A stretch of DNA of 64,000 bases, taken from assembly GCA_041687755.1 (NCBI GenBank), contig JBDNJM010000023.1:1-64000 (forward strand), in the 5' to 3' direction. Source of the DNA: JBDNJM01 sp041687755 (GTDB lineage: Bacteria; Planctomycetota; UBA1135; GCA-002686595). This document shows positions 8,481-17,348 of the stretch, piece by piece; within the stretch, counting starts at the first letter, position 1; each line of letters opens with the position of its first letter. The notes beneath the pieces were generated by a model. It was not told where the DNA came from. It did not search any database and saw only the letters and a program-made list of their open reading frames with translations. The position numbers were made by a program, and so were the translations under genes.

Positions 8481-9707
8481 ATGAGCCCCAAGCCGTCGTC
8501 CGAACAGGACCCCATTGAAGCCGAACTCGAAGCTGCCCTGGCCGACGCCAGCCTGCTCGACATCGACGAGACCACCGGCCGCATCGACAAGGGCGGCTCT
8601 CAGGAGCGCCAAGAAGGCGACCTAGTGAAAGGCACGGTCGTAGGCGTCAGCAGCGACGACATCATCGTCGAGCTGGGCCCGCGACAGCAGGGCGTGCTCG
8701 CGCCCTCCGAGTTCGACAAGCCCCCGACCGTCGGCGAGACCTACGAGTTCTCGATGCACGGTCAGAAGGATGGCCTGTGGTTGCTCAGCCGCCGCAAGGC
8801 CAAGGCGCTCGCCGCCTGGAGTGAGATCCAGCAGGGCAGTCGCGTGCAGGCCGAGATCACCGCGGTCAACTCCGGCGGTCTCGAAGTCAAGGTCGGCCCG
8901 CTGAACGGATTCCTGCCCGCCAGTCAGGCCTCCGGCAGCCGCGTCGAGGACCTGTCCACGCTCGTCGGACAGCGCCTCGAGTGCATCGTCACCGAGATGG
9001 ACAAGAGCAAGAAGCGCTTCGTCGTCTCGCACCGCCGCGTGATCGAAGCCGACCGCGCCGAGAAGCAGGCCGAGATGGCCGGCTCCATGGGCGTCGGCAC
9101 CGAAGTGTCCGGCCGCATCACCCGCATCGAGGCCTTCGGCGCATTCGTCGACCTCGGCGGTATCGAAGGCCTGGTGCACGTCAGCCAGATCAGCCGCGCG
9201 CGCGTCAACCATCCGAACGACGTCCTAAAGCAGGGCCAGGACGTGCGCTGCCTGATCGTCAAGATCGAAGAGGGCGGCAAGCGCATCGGCCTCTCGATGA
9301 AGGCCTTCGAGCCCGACCCCTGGGAGGGCATCTCGATGAAGTACCCCCCGGATACGATCGTCCAGGGCAAGGTCGTGCGCATCGCAGACTTCGGCGCGTT
9401 CGTCGAGATCGAGCCGGGCGTCGATGGCCTGGTGCACATCAGTCAGATCTCGAGCGATCACAACCGCATCAACCGCGTCGGCGACGTGCTCAAGTCCGGT
9501 CAAGAGCTGACCGTGCGGGTCCAGAGCGTCGACCCGAGCCAGAACCGCATCTCGCTGTCCATGCTCGACGAGCGCGGCGCGAAGATCGGCAGTGAAGATG
9601 CGGTCGACGCGGCCGACCTGCGCGGCGTGATCGAAGAGACCAAGGGCAAGGACCTCGGCACGAACCTCGGGAGCCTGTTCAAGAAGGCGCTCGACAAGAA
9701 CGCCTAG
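8481..9707 (+). CDS. RNA-binding protein with four S1 domains (ribosomal protein S1-like)
   Basis: Predicted 408 residues from ATG 8481. After an acidic N-terminus (residues 1-45) four S1 OB-folds follow at about 47-115, 132-200, 220-292 and 306-378. The third and fourth have the canonical FGAFVDLGGIEGLVHVSQIS and FGAFVEIEPGVDGLVHISQI signatures; the first two are more diverged. Full-length E. coli S1 has six domains, and four-domain versions are common in other phyla, so this may be the genome's translational S1 or a paralogue. Expected to bind mRNA at the ribosome. Confidence 0.85.
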   Translation: MSPKPSSEQDPIEAELEAALADASLLDIDETTGRIDKGGSQERQEGDLVKGTVVGVSSDDIIVELGPRQQGVLAPSEFDKPPTVGETYEFSMHGQKDGLWLLSRRKAKALAAWSEIQQGSRVQAEITAVNSGGLEVKVGPLNGFLPASQASGSRVEDLSTLVGQRLECIVTEMDKSKKRFVVSHRRVIEADRAEKQAEMAGSMGVGTEVSGRITRIEAFGAFVDLGGIEGLVHVSQISRARVNHPNDVLKQGQDVRCLIVKIEEGGKRIGLSMKAFEPDPWEGISMKYPPDTIVQGKVVRIADFGAFVEIEPGVDGLVHISQISSDHNRINRVGDVLKSGQELTVRVQSVDPSQNRISLSMLDERGAKIGSEDAVDAADLRGVIEETKGKDLGTNLGSLFKKALDKNA

Positions 9708-9737
9708 AGGATCGCTGATCGAGACACGCCCCCGAGA

Positions 9738-9767
9738 GGAGCCGGGCCCGACGGGGCCCGTTGCTCC
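9738..9767 (+). terminator. hairpin terminator after the S1-domain gene
   Basis: GGAGC outer stem and CGGGCCC-GACG-GGGCCCG inner stem, 31 bases past the stop codon, followed by a short T-containing run. Confidence 0.6.
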
Positions 9768-9817
9768 TTGGACGACCGCCGAAGGATCGCCGCGTAGGCG
9801 TGGAATCGAGGGGGCGC

Positions 9818-10225
9818 ATGGGCCGAGCTAAGGACCCGGACGAGGGGCGGCTGGAGCTCGAGGCGGAGTTCGAGTCCGAGTGGTTCTCCTGGCGGGGGCT
9901 CATTCTGTTCGCGGTCCGGCTCTCGCCCGAGGGAGCCGCTTGCCTCGAGTTTGGCGAGCCCCGCACGGTCCTTCGCGAGGGCCTCCCGCCGCACTCCGAT
10001 CGATCTCCGCACCTGGCCGAGGTCTTCAAGAAGCCGGAGGTCTACATCAAGGGCACGGTCAGCTTGCACCTTGAGAGCACCCTCTGGAGGGCGTACCAGG
10101 CGGGGACGCTCTTGGTGGACAGGGCGAGCAGGGGGCGGCGAAGGGTTGGGTGTCCATCAGTTGGAGGGGCAGTCCGCAGCCTGCCTGCTGCGGGAAGCTG
10201 GAGCGACCCTGCTCGAGTTCGATGA
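9818..10225 (+). pseudogene. hypothetical gene, probably frame-disrupted
   Basis: ATG 9818 opens a frame (MGRAKDPDEGRLELEAEF) that looks coding for about 100 residues to near 10120, then turns low-complexity. Coding-like sequence continues in another frame from about 10137 to 10424 (ATLLEFDDEGSLKC, DRLWTLARADGSWWTVYSDG). This suggests one frameshift in a gene extending to about 10424. No family recognised. A sequencing error is possible. Confidence 0.4.
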
Positions 10226-10630
10226 CGAAGGCTCTCTGAAGTGTCGGCGACCGGAGCGCTGGGATGCCGCGGAGCGGCCTCCCCAAGTCGACCGGCTGTG
10301 GACGCTTGCGCGAGCAGACGGGAGCTGGTGGACGGTCTATTCAGACGGATCGTTTTCTACGTCGAAGGATCCCCGGCCGCGGGGAGTGGCGTGTCGATCG
10401 GAAGGCGACGCGGACGACCGTTGAAGAGGACTCTCTGTCCGGAGCTGGCCCGGGAACTCGGCCGGCTCAAGGGCGAACTCGCCCTTTGGGCCTGGGTGCC
10501 CCTTGGCTCCCTGACGTACGTGGAGCTGGGCCATTCCGTCAGCGGGTTGAGGGAGCCGCTTCCCCACCGCCCTCAGCTCGGGCCTAGTGCCCGCAAGTAC
10601 GAGCGACGGGGTGTCTCTACCAGGGGAGCG

Positions 10631-10972
10631 ATGCACCTGTACTTCGACGGCAACTTCGATGTGCGCGCTGGGGGATCGCTCCTCGTGCACAACGAATTCC
10701 CCGGCTTCCACATTGCCAGGGCGTTCGGTTTCCTGGCCGGGCAGCGATCGGTGGAAATCAAGGTCTCGGCAGAGCCCTTCGGCGTCGAGTTCCGCTGGAA
10801 TCGCGGGATGAGTGTCTCAGCGTGGCCGTATTCGGACTCCGACCCGCACGAAGGGTTCGTGACGTTCCGTACGCCTGACTCGAACTCGCTGGAATTCGAG
10901 TGCGGGGGCACCTACACGTCCACCGCGAGCGGCGGTGCCGAGCTGCGTCATCCGATCTGGACAAGGTCCTGA
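10631..10972 (+). CDS. hypothetical protein, 113 residues
   Basis: ATG 10631 preceded by GGGGA gives a small protein rich in aromatic residues and strands (MHLYFDGNFDVRAGG, RSVEIKVSAEPFGVEFRW). Not recognised. It is in the same frame as the start of the disrupted gene at 9818, so it could be the distal part of the same decayed gene; the segment 10425-10630 is not clearly coding in any frame. Confidence 0.45.
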   Translation: MHLYFDGNFDVRAGGSLLVHNEFPGFHIARAFGFLAGQRSVEIKVSAEPFGVEFRWNRGMSVSAWPYSDSDPHEGFVTFRTPDSNSLEFECGGTYTSTASGGAELRHPIWTRS

Positions 10973-11074
10973 CGCTAATCTGCCCCGGGCGACTCGAGCG
11001 GCGCACTCGCTGCTCCCCAGGGCCATCTCGACCTCTCGCCGGTCGTGACGAGCACACCGTCCTGAAGCGCAGGA

Positions 11075-11108
11075 GGGGGCGTGCGGATCAGGTGATCCGC
11101 ACGCCCCC
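11075..11108 (-). terminator. strong hairpin between convergent genes
   Basis: Perfect 16-bp inverted repeat GGGGGCGTGCGGATCA-GG-TGATCCGCACGCCCCC, 76 bases past the stop of the Cys-rich gene (minus strand). It could act on both strands. No U-tract. Confidence 0.6.
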
Positions 11109-11136
11109 CCCCCTTCGACCCCATGGCCGCCTCGTC

Positions 11137-11177
11137 CTCAGCGAGCCCCTCGGCTCGCGCTGTTCGAATCAGCGTCC
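11137..11177 (+). other. tRNA-like 3' half (variable arm plus T arm)
   Basis: CGAGC-CCCTCG-GCTCG resembles a class II variable arm, and CGCTG-TTCGAAT-CAGCG is a perfect 5-bp stem with a consensus T-loop (TTCRANY). No matching acceptor 5' strand, D arm or anticodon arm is found upstream and no CCA follows, so this is not a complete tRNA. It may be an attachment-site remnant or chance. Confidence 0.3.
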
Positions 11178-11183
11178 TCCGGG

Positions 11184-12146
11184 CTACTCGCCGCCGGCGC
11201 CGCAGCACTTCTGCTGCTGTGCGTCAAACGCCCCGGCGACGCCTAGGGAACCCGTGACCTTGAGACTGACGCCGCCCGCACCGACCTCGAGGGAACGGAA
11301 GCCGCTGGCGTAGCCCATGGAGACTTCACAGAAGCAGCACTCGGTGTTGCTGCCATCGGGGTTCTTGATGGTCTTGCAGGAGGACTCGACGCGGGATTCC
11401 CACAGGATTATCGAGGATCTCACGTTCTCGGACGAGCAGGTGACGACCTTGCCGTTGGCGCACTGGACCTTGACCCTGGAGCTCATCGTCGCGGCCTCCA
11501 AACCGAAGATGTTGTCGACAGACCAGTCCCATCCGGTGCCCAGAGGTTCGTCGTGGAACATGAAGCCGGTGTCCGCGTCGGGGACGAACGGAACGGCCGG
11601 AGGGTATTGAGCGGTCATGTTGCTCGCGAAGGTATCGAACGTCAGTCCGCTCGTATTCAGCACGAGCACGCTGTTGAAATCGCCAGCGCTTTTGCTGCTC
11701 CAGGTGATCCAGCAGACGTAGTCGCTGGGTTCGATGATGGTGGCGAGGGTCGAGGTGTAGGCGTCGATCTCCGCCTGGGTGATGCTCGGGGTGCCCAGAA
11801 CCAGACCGACTCCCAGCTCGGGGTAGGTGCCGTCATCCTGTTGGGCGGCGTCGGGGAAGAAGCCGTACTGGACGACCAGGTCCGCAACCACTTCCGTCGT
11901 CCCTACGGTGGCGACCTGGAACAGTTCCAGCGCGCTCTCGACCTCGACACCGGCCAAGCCGGCGGTCATGGCGGAGAGCTTCTCCATGGCGATCGTCTCG
12001 ATCAGCGTCGGCGCGGTACCCGGCTCGCTGGGGGCAGCGACTGAGGGTGTTGTATTGAGTTCCGGGGTCGATTCCGCACTAGCGAAGGCTGAGGCCGCGA
12101 GGAGGCTCAGCGCAAGGGCGGAGAACCGGGTGGTGCTGTGTTGCAT
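11184..12146 (-). CDS. secreted Cys-rich hypothetical protein
   Basis: Predicted 320 residues from ATG 12146, with a clear signal peptide (MQHSTTRFSALALSLLAASAFASA). The middle region is moderately acidic with a few aromatic residues. The C-terminal third carries about ten Cys, including TECCFCE and QQKCCGAGG at the end, suggesting disulfides or metal binding outside the cytoplasm. Not recognised. Its upstream region (12147-12505) holds only the terminator of the next gene. Confidence 0.7.
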   Translation of the reverse strand: MQHSTTRFSALALSLLAASAFASAESTPELNTTPSVAAPSEPGTAPTLIETIAMEKLSAMTAGLAGVEVESALELFQVATVGTTEVVADLVVQYGFFPDAAQQDDGTYPELGVGLVLGTPSITQAEIDAYTSTLATIIEPSDYVCWITWSSKSAGDFNSVLVLNTSGLTFDTFASNMTAQYPPAVPFVPDADTGFMFHDEPLGTGWDWSVDNIFGLEAATMSSRVKVQCANGKVVTCSSENVRSSIILWESRVESSCKTIKNPDGSNTECCFCEVSMGYASGFRSLEVGAGGVSLKVTGSLGVAGAFDAQQQKCCGAGGE

Positions 12147-12444
12147 GGGACCGTGGTTGGTACGGAAGCCGCGAAGGGCTTGTGATTCAGGCGAACTCGA
12201 GCGTCGAGCGGAACGGCAGCAGGGGACGAATGCTCGACCCCAAAGCAAGCGAGCGTGTGAGCCGCTCTTGCTGCACTAGGGGGTTCCCTGTCGCCTCTGG
12301 CGTAGTTGCACTATTCACGCTCGAATTCCGCGGGTGTCGAGAGCTTCAGGATTCACCGCGAATGCGACGGGCACGACTCGCAGCCGCGATCCGGTTCATC
12401 TGAACGGAAGAGTTCACGCGACGTTAAGAAAGGTGAAACGCAAA

Positions 12445-12476
12445 GGACCCGTCGACGCGCGTGCGTCGACCGGTCC
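12445..12476 (-). terminator. terminator of the MauE/thioredoxin-like fusion gene
   Basis: GGACC and GTCGACGC pair with GCGTCGAC and GGTCC around a GCGT loop, one mismatch apart. On the minus strand it is followed by TTTGCGTTT, a weak U-rich tail, 30 bases past the stop codon. Confidence 0.6.
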
Positions 12477-12505
12477 CTGCATGGCCTGCTCGCGTGTGAG
12501 CCTCG

Positions 12506-13567
12506 CTAGTGCTCTGGCTTCACCACGCTCATGATCGTCCCGCCGACCAACTCGATGTCGAGCGGCGTCTCGACGACGTACTCGATGCCGGGGATCAGCG
12601 TTAGGTCGGTGACGTGCGCGCCGGTGGGCTTGATCTCGACGAGGGGCGTGGAGCCTTCGTCGTCAGGCACGCGGATGAGCGTCAGCGGGCGCTGGCCGTC
12701 CTCGGTGCTCATCAGCTGCAGCATGTGGTCGCGGCAGTGGTCGCAGCCCTGGCGGTAGAGCGAGACCAGGCCGTCGAGCGGGACCTGGTCGGGGGGCAGG
12801 TAGCCGTAGAGCTCCGTGTCGAAGATCAGCTTGCCGGTCCACTCCTCGGTGGGGAACACGGTCCAGCCGGAACCGGTTGGGGCCGGGGCGGGCGTTGCGT
12901 TTCCGACGCTGCCCCCGGTCTCGCCTTCAGTCGGCGCAGCGACGTGGCTGCCGCCGGTAGCGCCTTCCGTCTCGGCACTGCCCTGTCCCGAGCCACCTTC
13001 CGTTGGGCCATTGAGGTTGACGTCGATGGACTCGGCCGCCTCGCCGTTCAGGCCGAGCGGGGAGCGCGGGGTGTTCTGAACCTGGCGGCTCATGACCCAG
13101 GGCAGGGCCAGCGCGATCGCGGAGACCGCGATGGGGGCCGGGATCGGCAGCCAGCGCGTGGCGATGCCGCTCCAGGGGCGGCTGTAGAACAGCAGCAGGA
13201 GCAGGAACCCGTCGATGCCGACCATCACGGCCGGGGGGATCGAGACCTCGCTGCCGAAGCAGCCGCAGGAGGCGCTGCCTTGGGCGATCAGGAAGCCGAG
13301 CACGGCGAGGAAGGCCATCAGCTGCAGGGCGACGAGCACCCAGCCCATGCGCGGCTTGAGGATCGCGAAGGTGACGACCGCGAGCTCGATGCCGATGGCG
13401 CCGTTGAACAAGTAGGCGGGCCGGATGCCTAGCTGCATCAAGACCGGCGGCAGGTCGTTGGGCGAGCCGGCGAGCAGCTTGTAGAGGGCTCCGGTCGCGA
13501 TCCAGCCGGCGGCGAGCCAGAGGGCGACGAGGGGCAGCAGGCGGGTGCGTTTCTTTTCGGCGGCCAT
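12506..13567 (-). CDS. MauE/DoxX-type membrane protein fused to a CxxC domain
   Basis: Predicted 353 residues from ATG 13567. Four or five hydrophobic segments fill residues 1-185 and include SASCGCFGS, the CxCFG motif typical of MauE-like proteins. A Gly/Thr/Glu-rich linker (about 195-245, repeated PTEGG/TEGETGG) leads to a C-terminal domain with QGCDHCRDHM, a CxxC motif in a thioredoxin-like context. MauE-type membrane proteins supply electrons for periplasmic disulfide or cofactor maturation, so this may be a self-contained redox relay. The substrate cannot be told. Confidence 0.65.
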   Translation of the reverse strand: MAAEKKRTRLLPLVALWLAAGWIATGALYKLLAGSPNDLPPVLMQLGIRPAYLFNGAIGIELAVVTFAILKPRMGWVLVALQLMAFLAVLGFLIAQGSASCGCFGSEVSIPPAVMVGIDGFLLLLLFYSRPWSGIATRWLPIPAPIAVSAIALALPWVMSRQVQNTPRSPLGLNGEAAESIDVNLNGPTEGGSGQGSAETEGATGGSHVAAPTEGETGGSVGNATPAPAPTGSGWTVFPTEEWTGKLIFDTELYGYLPPDQVPLDGLVSLYRQGCDHCRDHMLQLMSTEDGQRPLTLIRVPDDEGSTPLVEIKPTGAHVTDLTLIPGIEYVVETPLDIELVGGTIMSVVKPEH

Positions 13568-13814
13568 GGGCGGGGTCGGTCGGAGGGCGCTCGGTCGGTC
13601 GCCCGGCGCGGGCTCGGCGGTCAGGAGGTTCGAAGGTCCCCGGAGAGGCCGGATTGGCCCGCGGGTAGCGGATTAGGGAGGGGCATCCTGGGACCGGTAC
13701 GGCCCGGGGTCCAGGGTTGCGAGCGGGAGTCGGGGGGGCCAATCCCACTCCGCTTCAAGAGGGCCGTTCCGAGGGGTCGAAAGCCAGCCCTGGCCGGTGG
13801 ACCGGCCACCTCGC

Positions 13815-14741
13815 ATGCACTCCTCAGAAGCATTTCAGGGGCCGGCCGGCCCTTCGAGGGCCTTGGCTGGCCCTGCCCTCGAGCCCGGGACGCAGCTCGG
13901 CCGCTACACGGTCGAGCGGCACCTGGGGCGCGGGGCGTTCGCCTCGGTCTATGGGGTGCGCCACGCGGAGCTGGGCAGCTCGTTCGCGCTGAAGCTGCTG
14001 CATGAGCGGGCCCTGCGGGACAAGCCCCAGCTGGCGGAGCTGTTGATCGATGAGGCGCGCACCCTCGCGGGCCTGCGCCATCCGAACATCGTCTCTGTCG
14101 TCGACCTGGTCGTCGAGGCGCCGCGCACGTTCTACGTCATGGACCTGGTGCGCGGCGGCTCGTTGGCGAGGCTCTTGGCGCGCAGGGGACGGTTGCCGGT
14201 GCACCGCGGCCTGCGCCTCGGCCTCGATGCGGCGCGTGCGCTGGAGGCCGCGGCCCGGCGCGGGATCGTGCACCGGGACATTAAGCCGGGCAACCTGCTG
14301 GTGACGTTGGGGGGCCGAGTGAAGTTGATCGACTTTGGGCTGGCGCGGCGGCTCGAGGAGCTGGTCGAGGGGCAGGCGCTCGCTTCGACCGCCGGGACGC
14401 CCGTCTACATGGCGCCCGAGCAGGTCGGTCGCGGCCGCGTGGTCGATGCGCGGGCGGACATGTACGCCCTGGGGGCGACGCTCTATCACGCGACCTGCGG
14501 TCGGCCGCCGTTCGAGGGGCGCTCGGCCCGCGAGCTGGCGCGCCGCAAGACCGAGGAGTTCGTGCCGCGGCCGTGCCGTTTCGTCAGCGGCTACCCCGCC
14601 GACCTCGAGGAGTTCTTGCTCGAGCTGCTCGCGCCGCGACCTGAGCACCGACCCGCAGACTGGGCAACCGTCGTTGCGCGGCTCGAGTCGCTGCTGGACG
14701 AGGGCGCTGGCGGGCGCGCTGCGACGCGGCGCGCGGCCTGA
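13815..14741 (+). CDS. Ser/Thr protein kinase (PknB-like), soluble
   Basis: Predicted 308 residues from ATG 13815; a GTG at 13797 is possible. A full Hanks-type catalytic core is visible: glycine loop GRGAFASV (about 38-45), VAIK-type lysine in FALK60, HRDIKPGN (153-160), DFG (173-175), APE (200-202) and DMYALG. It ends soon after the kinase domain and has no membrane span or sensor, unlike many planctomycete kinases. Predicted to be an active cytoplasmic kinase. 13568-13814 is the divergent upstream region shared with the MauE fusion gene. Confidence 0.85.
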   Translation: MHSSEAFQGPAGPSRALAGPALEPGTQLGRYTVERHLGRGAFASVYGVRHAELGSSFALKLLHERALRDKPQLAELLIDEARTLAGLRHPNIVSVVDLVVEAPRTFYVMDLVRGGSLARLLARRGRLPVHRGLRLGLDAARALEAAARRGIVHRDIKPGNLLVTLGGRVKLIDFGLARRLEELVEGQALASTAGTPVYMAPEQVGRGRVVDARADMYALGATLYHATCGRPPFEGRSARELARRKTEEFVPRPCRFVSGYPADLEEFLLELLAPRPEHRPADWATVVARLESLLDEGAGGRAATRRAA

Positions 14742-14843
14742 GGGCTGTGCCCGTTCGAGTCGCAGCGCAAGCGTTGTTCCGGTTGGCGGGGTCCGCGCAC
14801 GTTCTGGGCGCTCCGGATTGGTCCCTCCCGGGGCCGAGCGGGC

Positions 14844-15479
14844 TCAGCGCGGGGCGGAGCAGAACCGACGGACCTCGTCCTGCCCGTCGACCCAGATCCA
14901 GCCGCCGCGCTCGAGCGACTCCAGCGCCCGGCGCGCGCGGGCTCGACCGAGGTCGAGGTGGGCGCTGAGGCCGGCGACGTCGGCGGCAACGGGTGCGCCG
15001 TCGAGCCAGGCGAGCGCGGCGCGGGCCAGCTCGTCCAGCCCGTCGATCCCGGGATCGGCGAGCAGGCCCCTGAGCGCCTCTCCGGCAGCGACCCGGGTCT
15101 TCGAGCCGCGCCGCTGCACGAACTCGGGGTGATCCTCGGCGTCGAGCGCGGCGTGGGGGGCGCCGCGCCGGCGCATGACTCGGGCGGCGACGAGCGCGAC
15201 GCCCGCCAGCTCGACCGTACCGAGGTGCAGGGCGAGTGCGGGCGCGATGCGCTCCCGCGCGATCCGCTCCAGCTCGACAGCGACCGTGTCGGGATCCTCG
15301 AGCCCGATCAGCCTGCCGCGATTCTCGACGCCCACGAGCAGCATGCCGCCGGACGTGTTCGCGAACCCGGCCAGGACTCGGGCGATCTTCGCGTCGGCCG
15401 GCAGCCCGCGCTTGAACTCGACGCGCAGGCCCTCGCCCGCGCGGCACAGGTCGAGGAGTTCGGCGGGATCGTGTTCCAA
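14844..15479 (-). CDS. AlbA_2 (Schlafen-type) putative DNA-binding protein
   Basis: Predicted 211 residues from TTG 15479. The N-terminal ~140 residues match the AlbA_2/Schlafen domain pattern: EFKRG (about 20-24), then FANTSGGMLLVGVEN and IGLED. The C-terminal ~65 residues (LDLGRARARRALESLERGGWI) look like a winged helix. Such proteins are usually transcriptional regulators or nucleic-acid-binding proteins. The gene converges with the kinase gene with about 100 bases between the stops. 15480-15717 holds no gene. Confidence 0.7.
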   Translation of the reverse strand: MEHDPAELLDLCRAGEGLRVEFKRGLPADAKIARVLAGFANTSGGMLLVGVENRGRLIGLEDPDTVAVELERIARERIAPALALHLGTVELAGVALVAARVMRRRGAPHAALDAEDHPEFVQRRGSKTRVAAGEALRGLLADPGIDGLDELARAALAWLDGAPVAADVAGLSAHLDLGRARARRALESLERGGWIWVDGQDEVRRFCSAPR

Positions 15480-15717
15480 GGGGACGAGGGTACCCGAGCC
15501 CTGGCGGCCCGGAGAACACGCTGGAGCAGGCCAGCTCCAGGCGTTGGACAGCTTTCCCGAGGGGCCGATCCGCGAGCCGTCGGCCGGCAGCAGCTCCGCG
15601 GGGCGCCCGCGCCCCTGGGCCTAGGCAGGGGCCTAGAGCCGGGGCGCGCGGTGCCTGGCCTGCGCGGAGCCCCTCCCGGGCTCAAGGGAGGAGGGGTCAG
15701 CGGTCGATGCATCCGGT

Positions 15718-16158
15718 ATGGGTCTTCCCAAGGAGCACGAACCGAGCGCGACGAGGACCAGCGGGCCGCCGGAGCTGCGCGTCCTGCCGGGCGGTTCTCC
15801 CGCCGGCGCGCGGGACTGGCGGGCGCACCTGTGGGCCGGCCTCGGGTGGATGGCCGTGGTGTTCGCCGCGCTGGCCGCGCTCGGCTCGGGTCAGGACATC
15901 GTCCTGCTGCGCGGTCCGGCTCAGGAAGCGGCGGTGAGCGTGGCGAGCTGGGTCCTGTTTGCCACGGTGCTGCAGGCCTGTGCGGGCTTCGGTATGGCGC
16001 GTGGATCGCGCTCGAACGCCTGGGCGTTGCGCATCGGGCTGGGCGCGATTGCGGGGATCACGGCCGTCGAAGGTGACGCCTTCTCAAGCCCGGTGGTGTG
16101 GGGCTTGGGAGCTTGGATCGCGCTGTCGTTCGTCGCGCGGACGCTGCCGCGCGACTGA
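15718..16158 (+). CDS. small membrane protein, unknown
   Basis: Predicted 146 residues from ATG 15718. After a ~45-residue polar N-terminus there are about four hydrophobic segments (WAGLGWMAVVFAALAALG, VASWVLFATVLQACAGFG and two more near the end). No family recognised. Convergent with the ahpD side. Confidence 0.6.
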   Translation: MGLPKEHEPSATRTSGPPELRVLPGGSPAGARDWRAHLWAGLGWMAVVFAALAALGSGQDIVLLRGPAQEAAVSVASWVLFATVLQACAGFGMARGSRSNAWALRIGLGAIAGITAVEGDAFSSPVVWGLGAWIALSFVARTLPRD

Positions 16159-16285
16159 CTCAATGGCTCGGCTGATTCACGGCCAGACCGAGCTGTCGCG
16201 GGATGCATGGAGTTCACCGAACGCGATGTTCTGAAGTTCTCCGTGGGCGGGCTGCCTGCTCGGTTGCGGAGGCGCGCAATTAAAA

Positions 16286-16317
16286 GCGCCTCCGCCGACC
16301 GAAGTCGGCGGAGGCGC
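16286..16317 (-). terminator. intrinsic terminator with U-tract
   Basis: Perfect 14-bp stem GCGCCTCCGCCGAC / GTCGGCGGAGGCGC with a four-base loop. On the minus strand it runs into TTTTAATT. It is one of the few hairpins in the window with a true U-tract, and it lies about 380 bases downstream of the ahpD stop. Confidence 0.8.
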
Positions 16318-16690
16318 CCCCCCCAGAACAGACCGCTCGCTGGTGCCGGAGGGTCTGGCCCCCGATCTGTCCTGAAAATCTCTCTCCCTTTCGACCCGAA
16401 GGATCAAGATCGGTGGCTCGACCCGAGGGTCTTGTCACCGGCTTCCTCGGTCAGGGCTCGCACTCCCGACCGAAGCTTCGGTTCAACCACCCATACGAAG
16501 CGGGGTCGCTTTGTGATAGGCCTTTTCAATCTTTGGTGACTTGCGAGCCCAAGTCTCGGCGGAATCAGAACCCCTCAGGTTCCGAGCGAACCCGTTCGCG
16601 AAGGCTGCTCCCAAGACGCCGTCTTCGCGCTGCGGAAAGAACCCACCGATCCGGATGGGTCGGTCGTCACGAGGACCCGTCGCGGAGTTG
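16318..16690 (-). ncRNA. candidate structured RNA or long 3' UTR
   Basis: A gene-free stretch between ahpD and the intrinsic terminator, dense in small hairpins: ACCCA-CCGATCCGGA-TGGGT (16641-16660), AAGACG-C-CGTCTT (about 16613-16625), GCGAA-CCCG-TTCGC (16586-16599), GAACC-CCTCA-GGTTC (16568-16582), ACCG-AAGCTT-CGGT (16469-16482) and GACCC-GA-GGGTC (16420-16431). No tmRNA, RNase P or SRP signature is recognised. It could be the ahpD 3' UTR, a separate RNA, or chance. Confidence 0.35.
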
Positions 16691-16696
16691 GCCAGC

Positions 16697-17242
16697 CTAG
16701 GCTGCTCCAGCGGCGGAGGTCAGGGGCGTCGCATCGAGAGCTGCCGCCGCCGAGGCCACGATCGCGGCGACGCGCACGGCGTCGTGGATCACGGCGATGG
16801 AAACCCCGTCTTCGCGCAGGACCTGCTCGTGGGCCTGAATGCACATGCCGCAGCCGTTCACGGCGGATACGGCCAGGGCTAGAAGTTCTCGATCTCCGCG
16901 GTCTTCGGGCGGATGCGCGAGGGCCTGCATGCGCAGCCGAGCGGGGAGTTCCCCGTACTCGGGCTTTCCGACCAGGTGCAAGAAGCGGTAGTACACGTTG
17001 TTCATGCCCATCGTTGTCGCGATGCGCACGCTGAGCTCGAGGTCTGCGGGCGTCAGATGCTCGCGGGCTTCCTCGCGGGCGGCGGCCAGTAACTCGCTGT
17101 TGCGCGTCGCGAAAGCGGTGGCAACGAGCGTGCCGTAGAGCTGGCGTTCGGAGAGATTCTCGGAGCGCAGCATGCTCGAGAGATTCAGCTTTACGTCTTT
17201 GGCGGTCGCCGGGAGCCGGTCGGCCAGGGTCTTCAGGTTCAT
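16697..17242 (-). CDS. ahpD: AhpD-type alkylhydroperoxidase
   Basis: Predicted 181 residues from ATG 17242. The carboxymuconolactone-decarboxylase/AhpD core carries C131-GM-C134 and H138, in the same spacing as C130/C133/H137 of Mycobacterium tuberculosis AhpD. AhpD reduces oxidised AhpC with electrons from lipoylated enzymes, replacing AhpF. The neighbouring ahpC and oxyR genes support this role. It lies 106 bases after the ahpC stop on the same strand, so the two are probably co-transcribed. Confidence 0.9.
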   Translation of the reverse strand: MNLKTLADRLPATAKDVKLNLSSMLRSENLSERQLYGTLVATAFATRNSELLAAAREEAREHLTPADLELSVRIATTMGMNNVYYRFLHLVGKPEYGELPARLRMQALAHPPEDRGDRELLALAVSAVNGCGMCIQAHEQVLREDGVSIAVIHDAVRVAAIVASAAAALDATPLTSAAGAA

Positions 17243-17348
17243 GGTTCTAGTCGGGTTCGTGCAGGCGGCGCCGTGGCGGCTCCGCAGTTGGAATTGGGGT
17301 TAGCGGCCGGAGGGGCGCGACCCGAAGAGGCGGCAAGCGGGCCGACCC

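Noticed and set aside
16286..16690. tmRNA, RNase P RNA or SRP RNA
   Set aside because: None of the conserved core sequences was found in the stretch.
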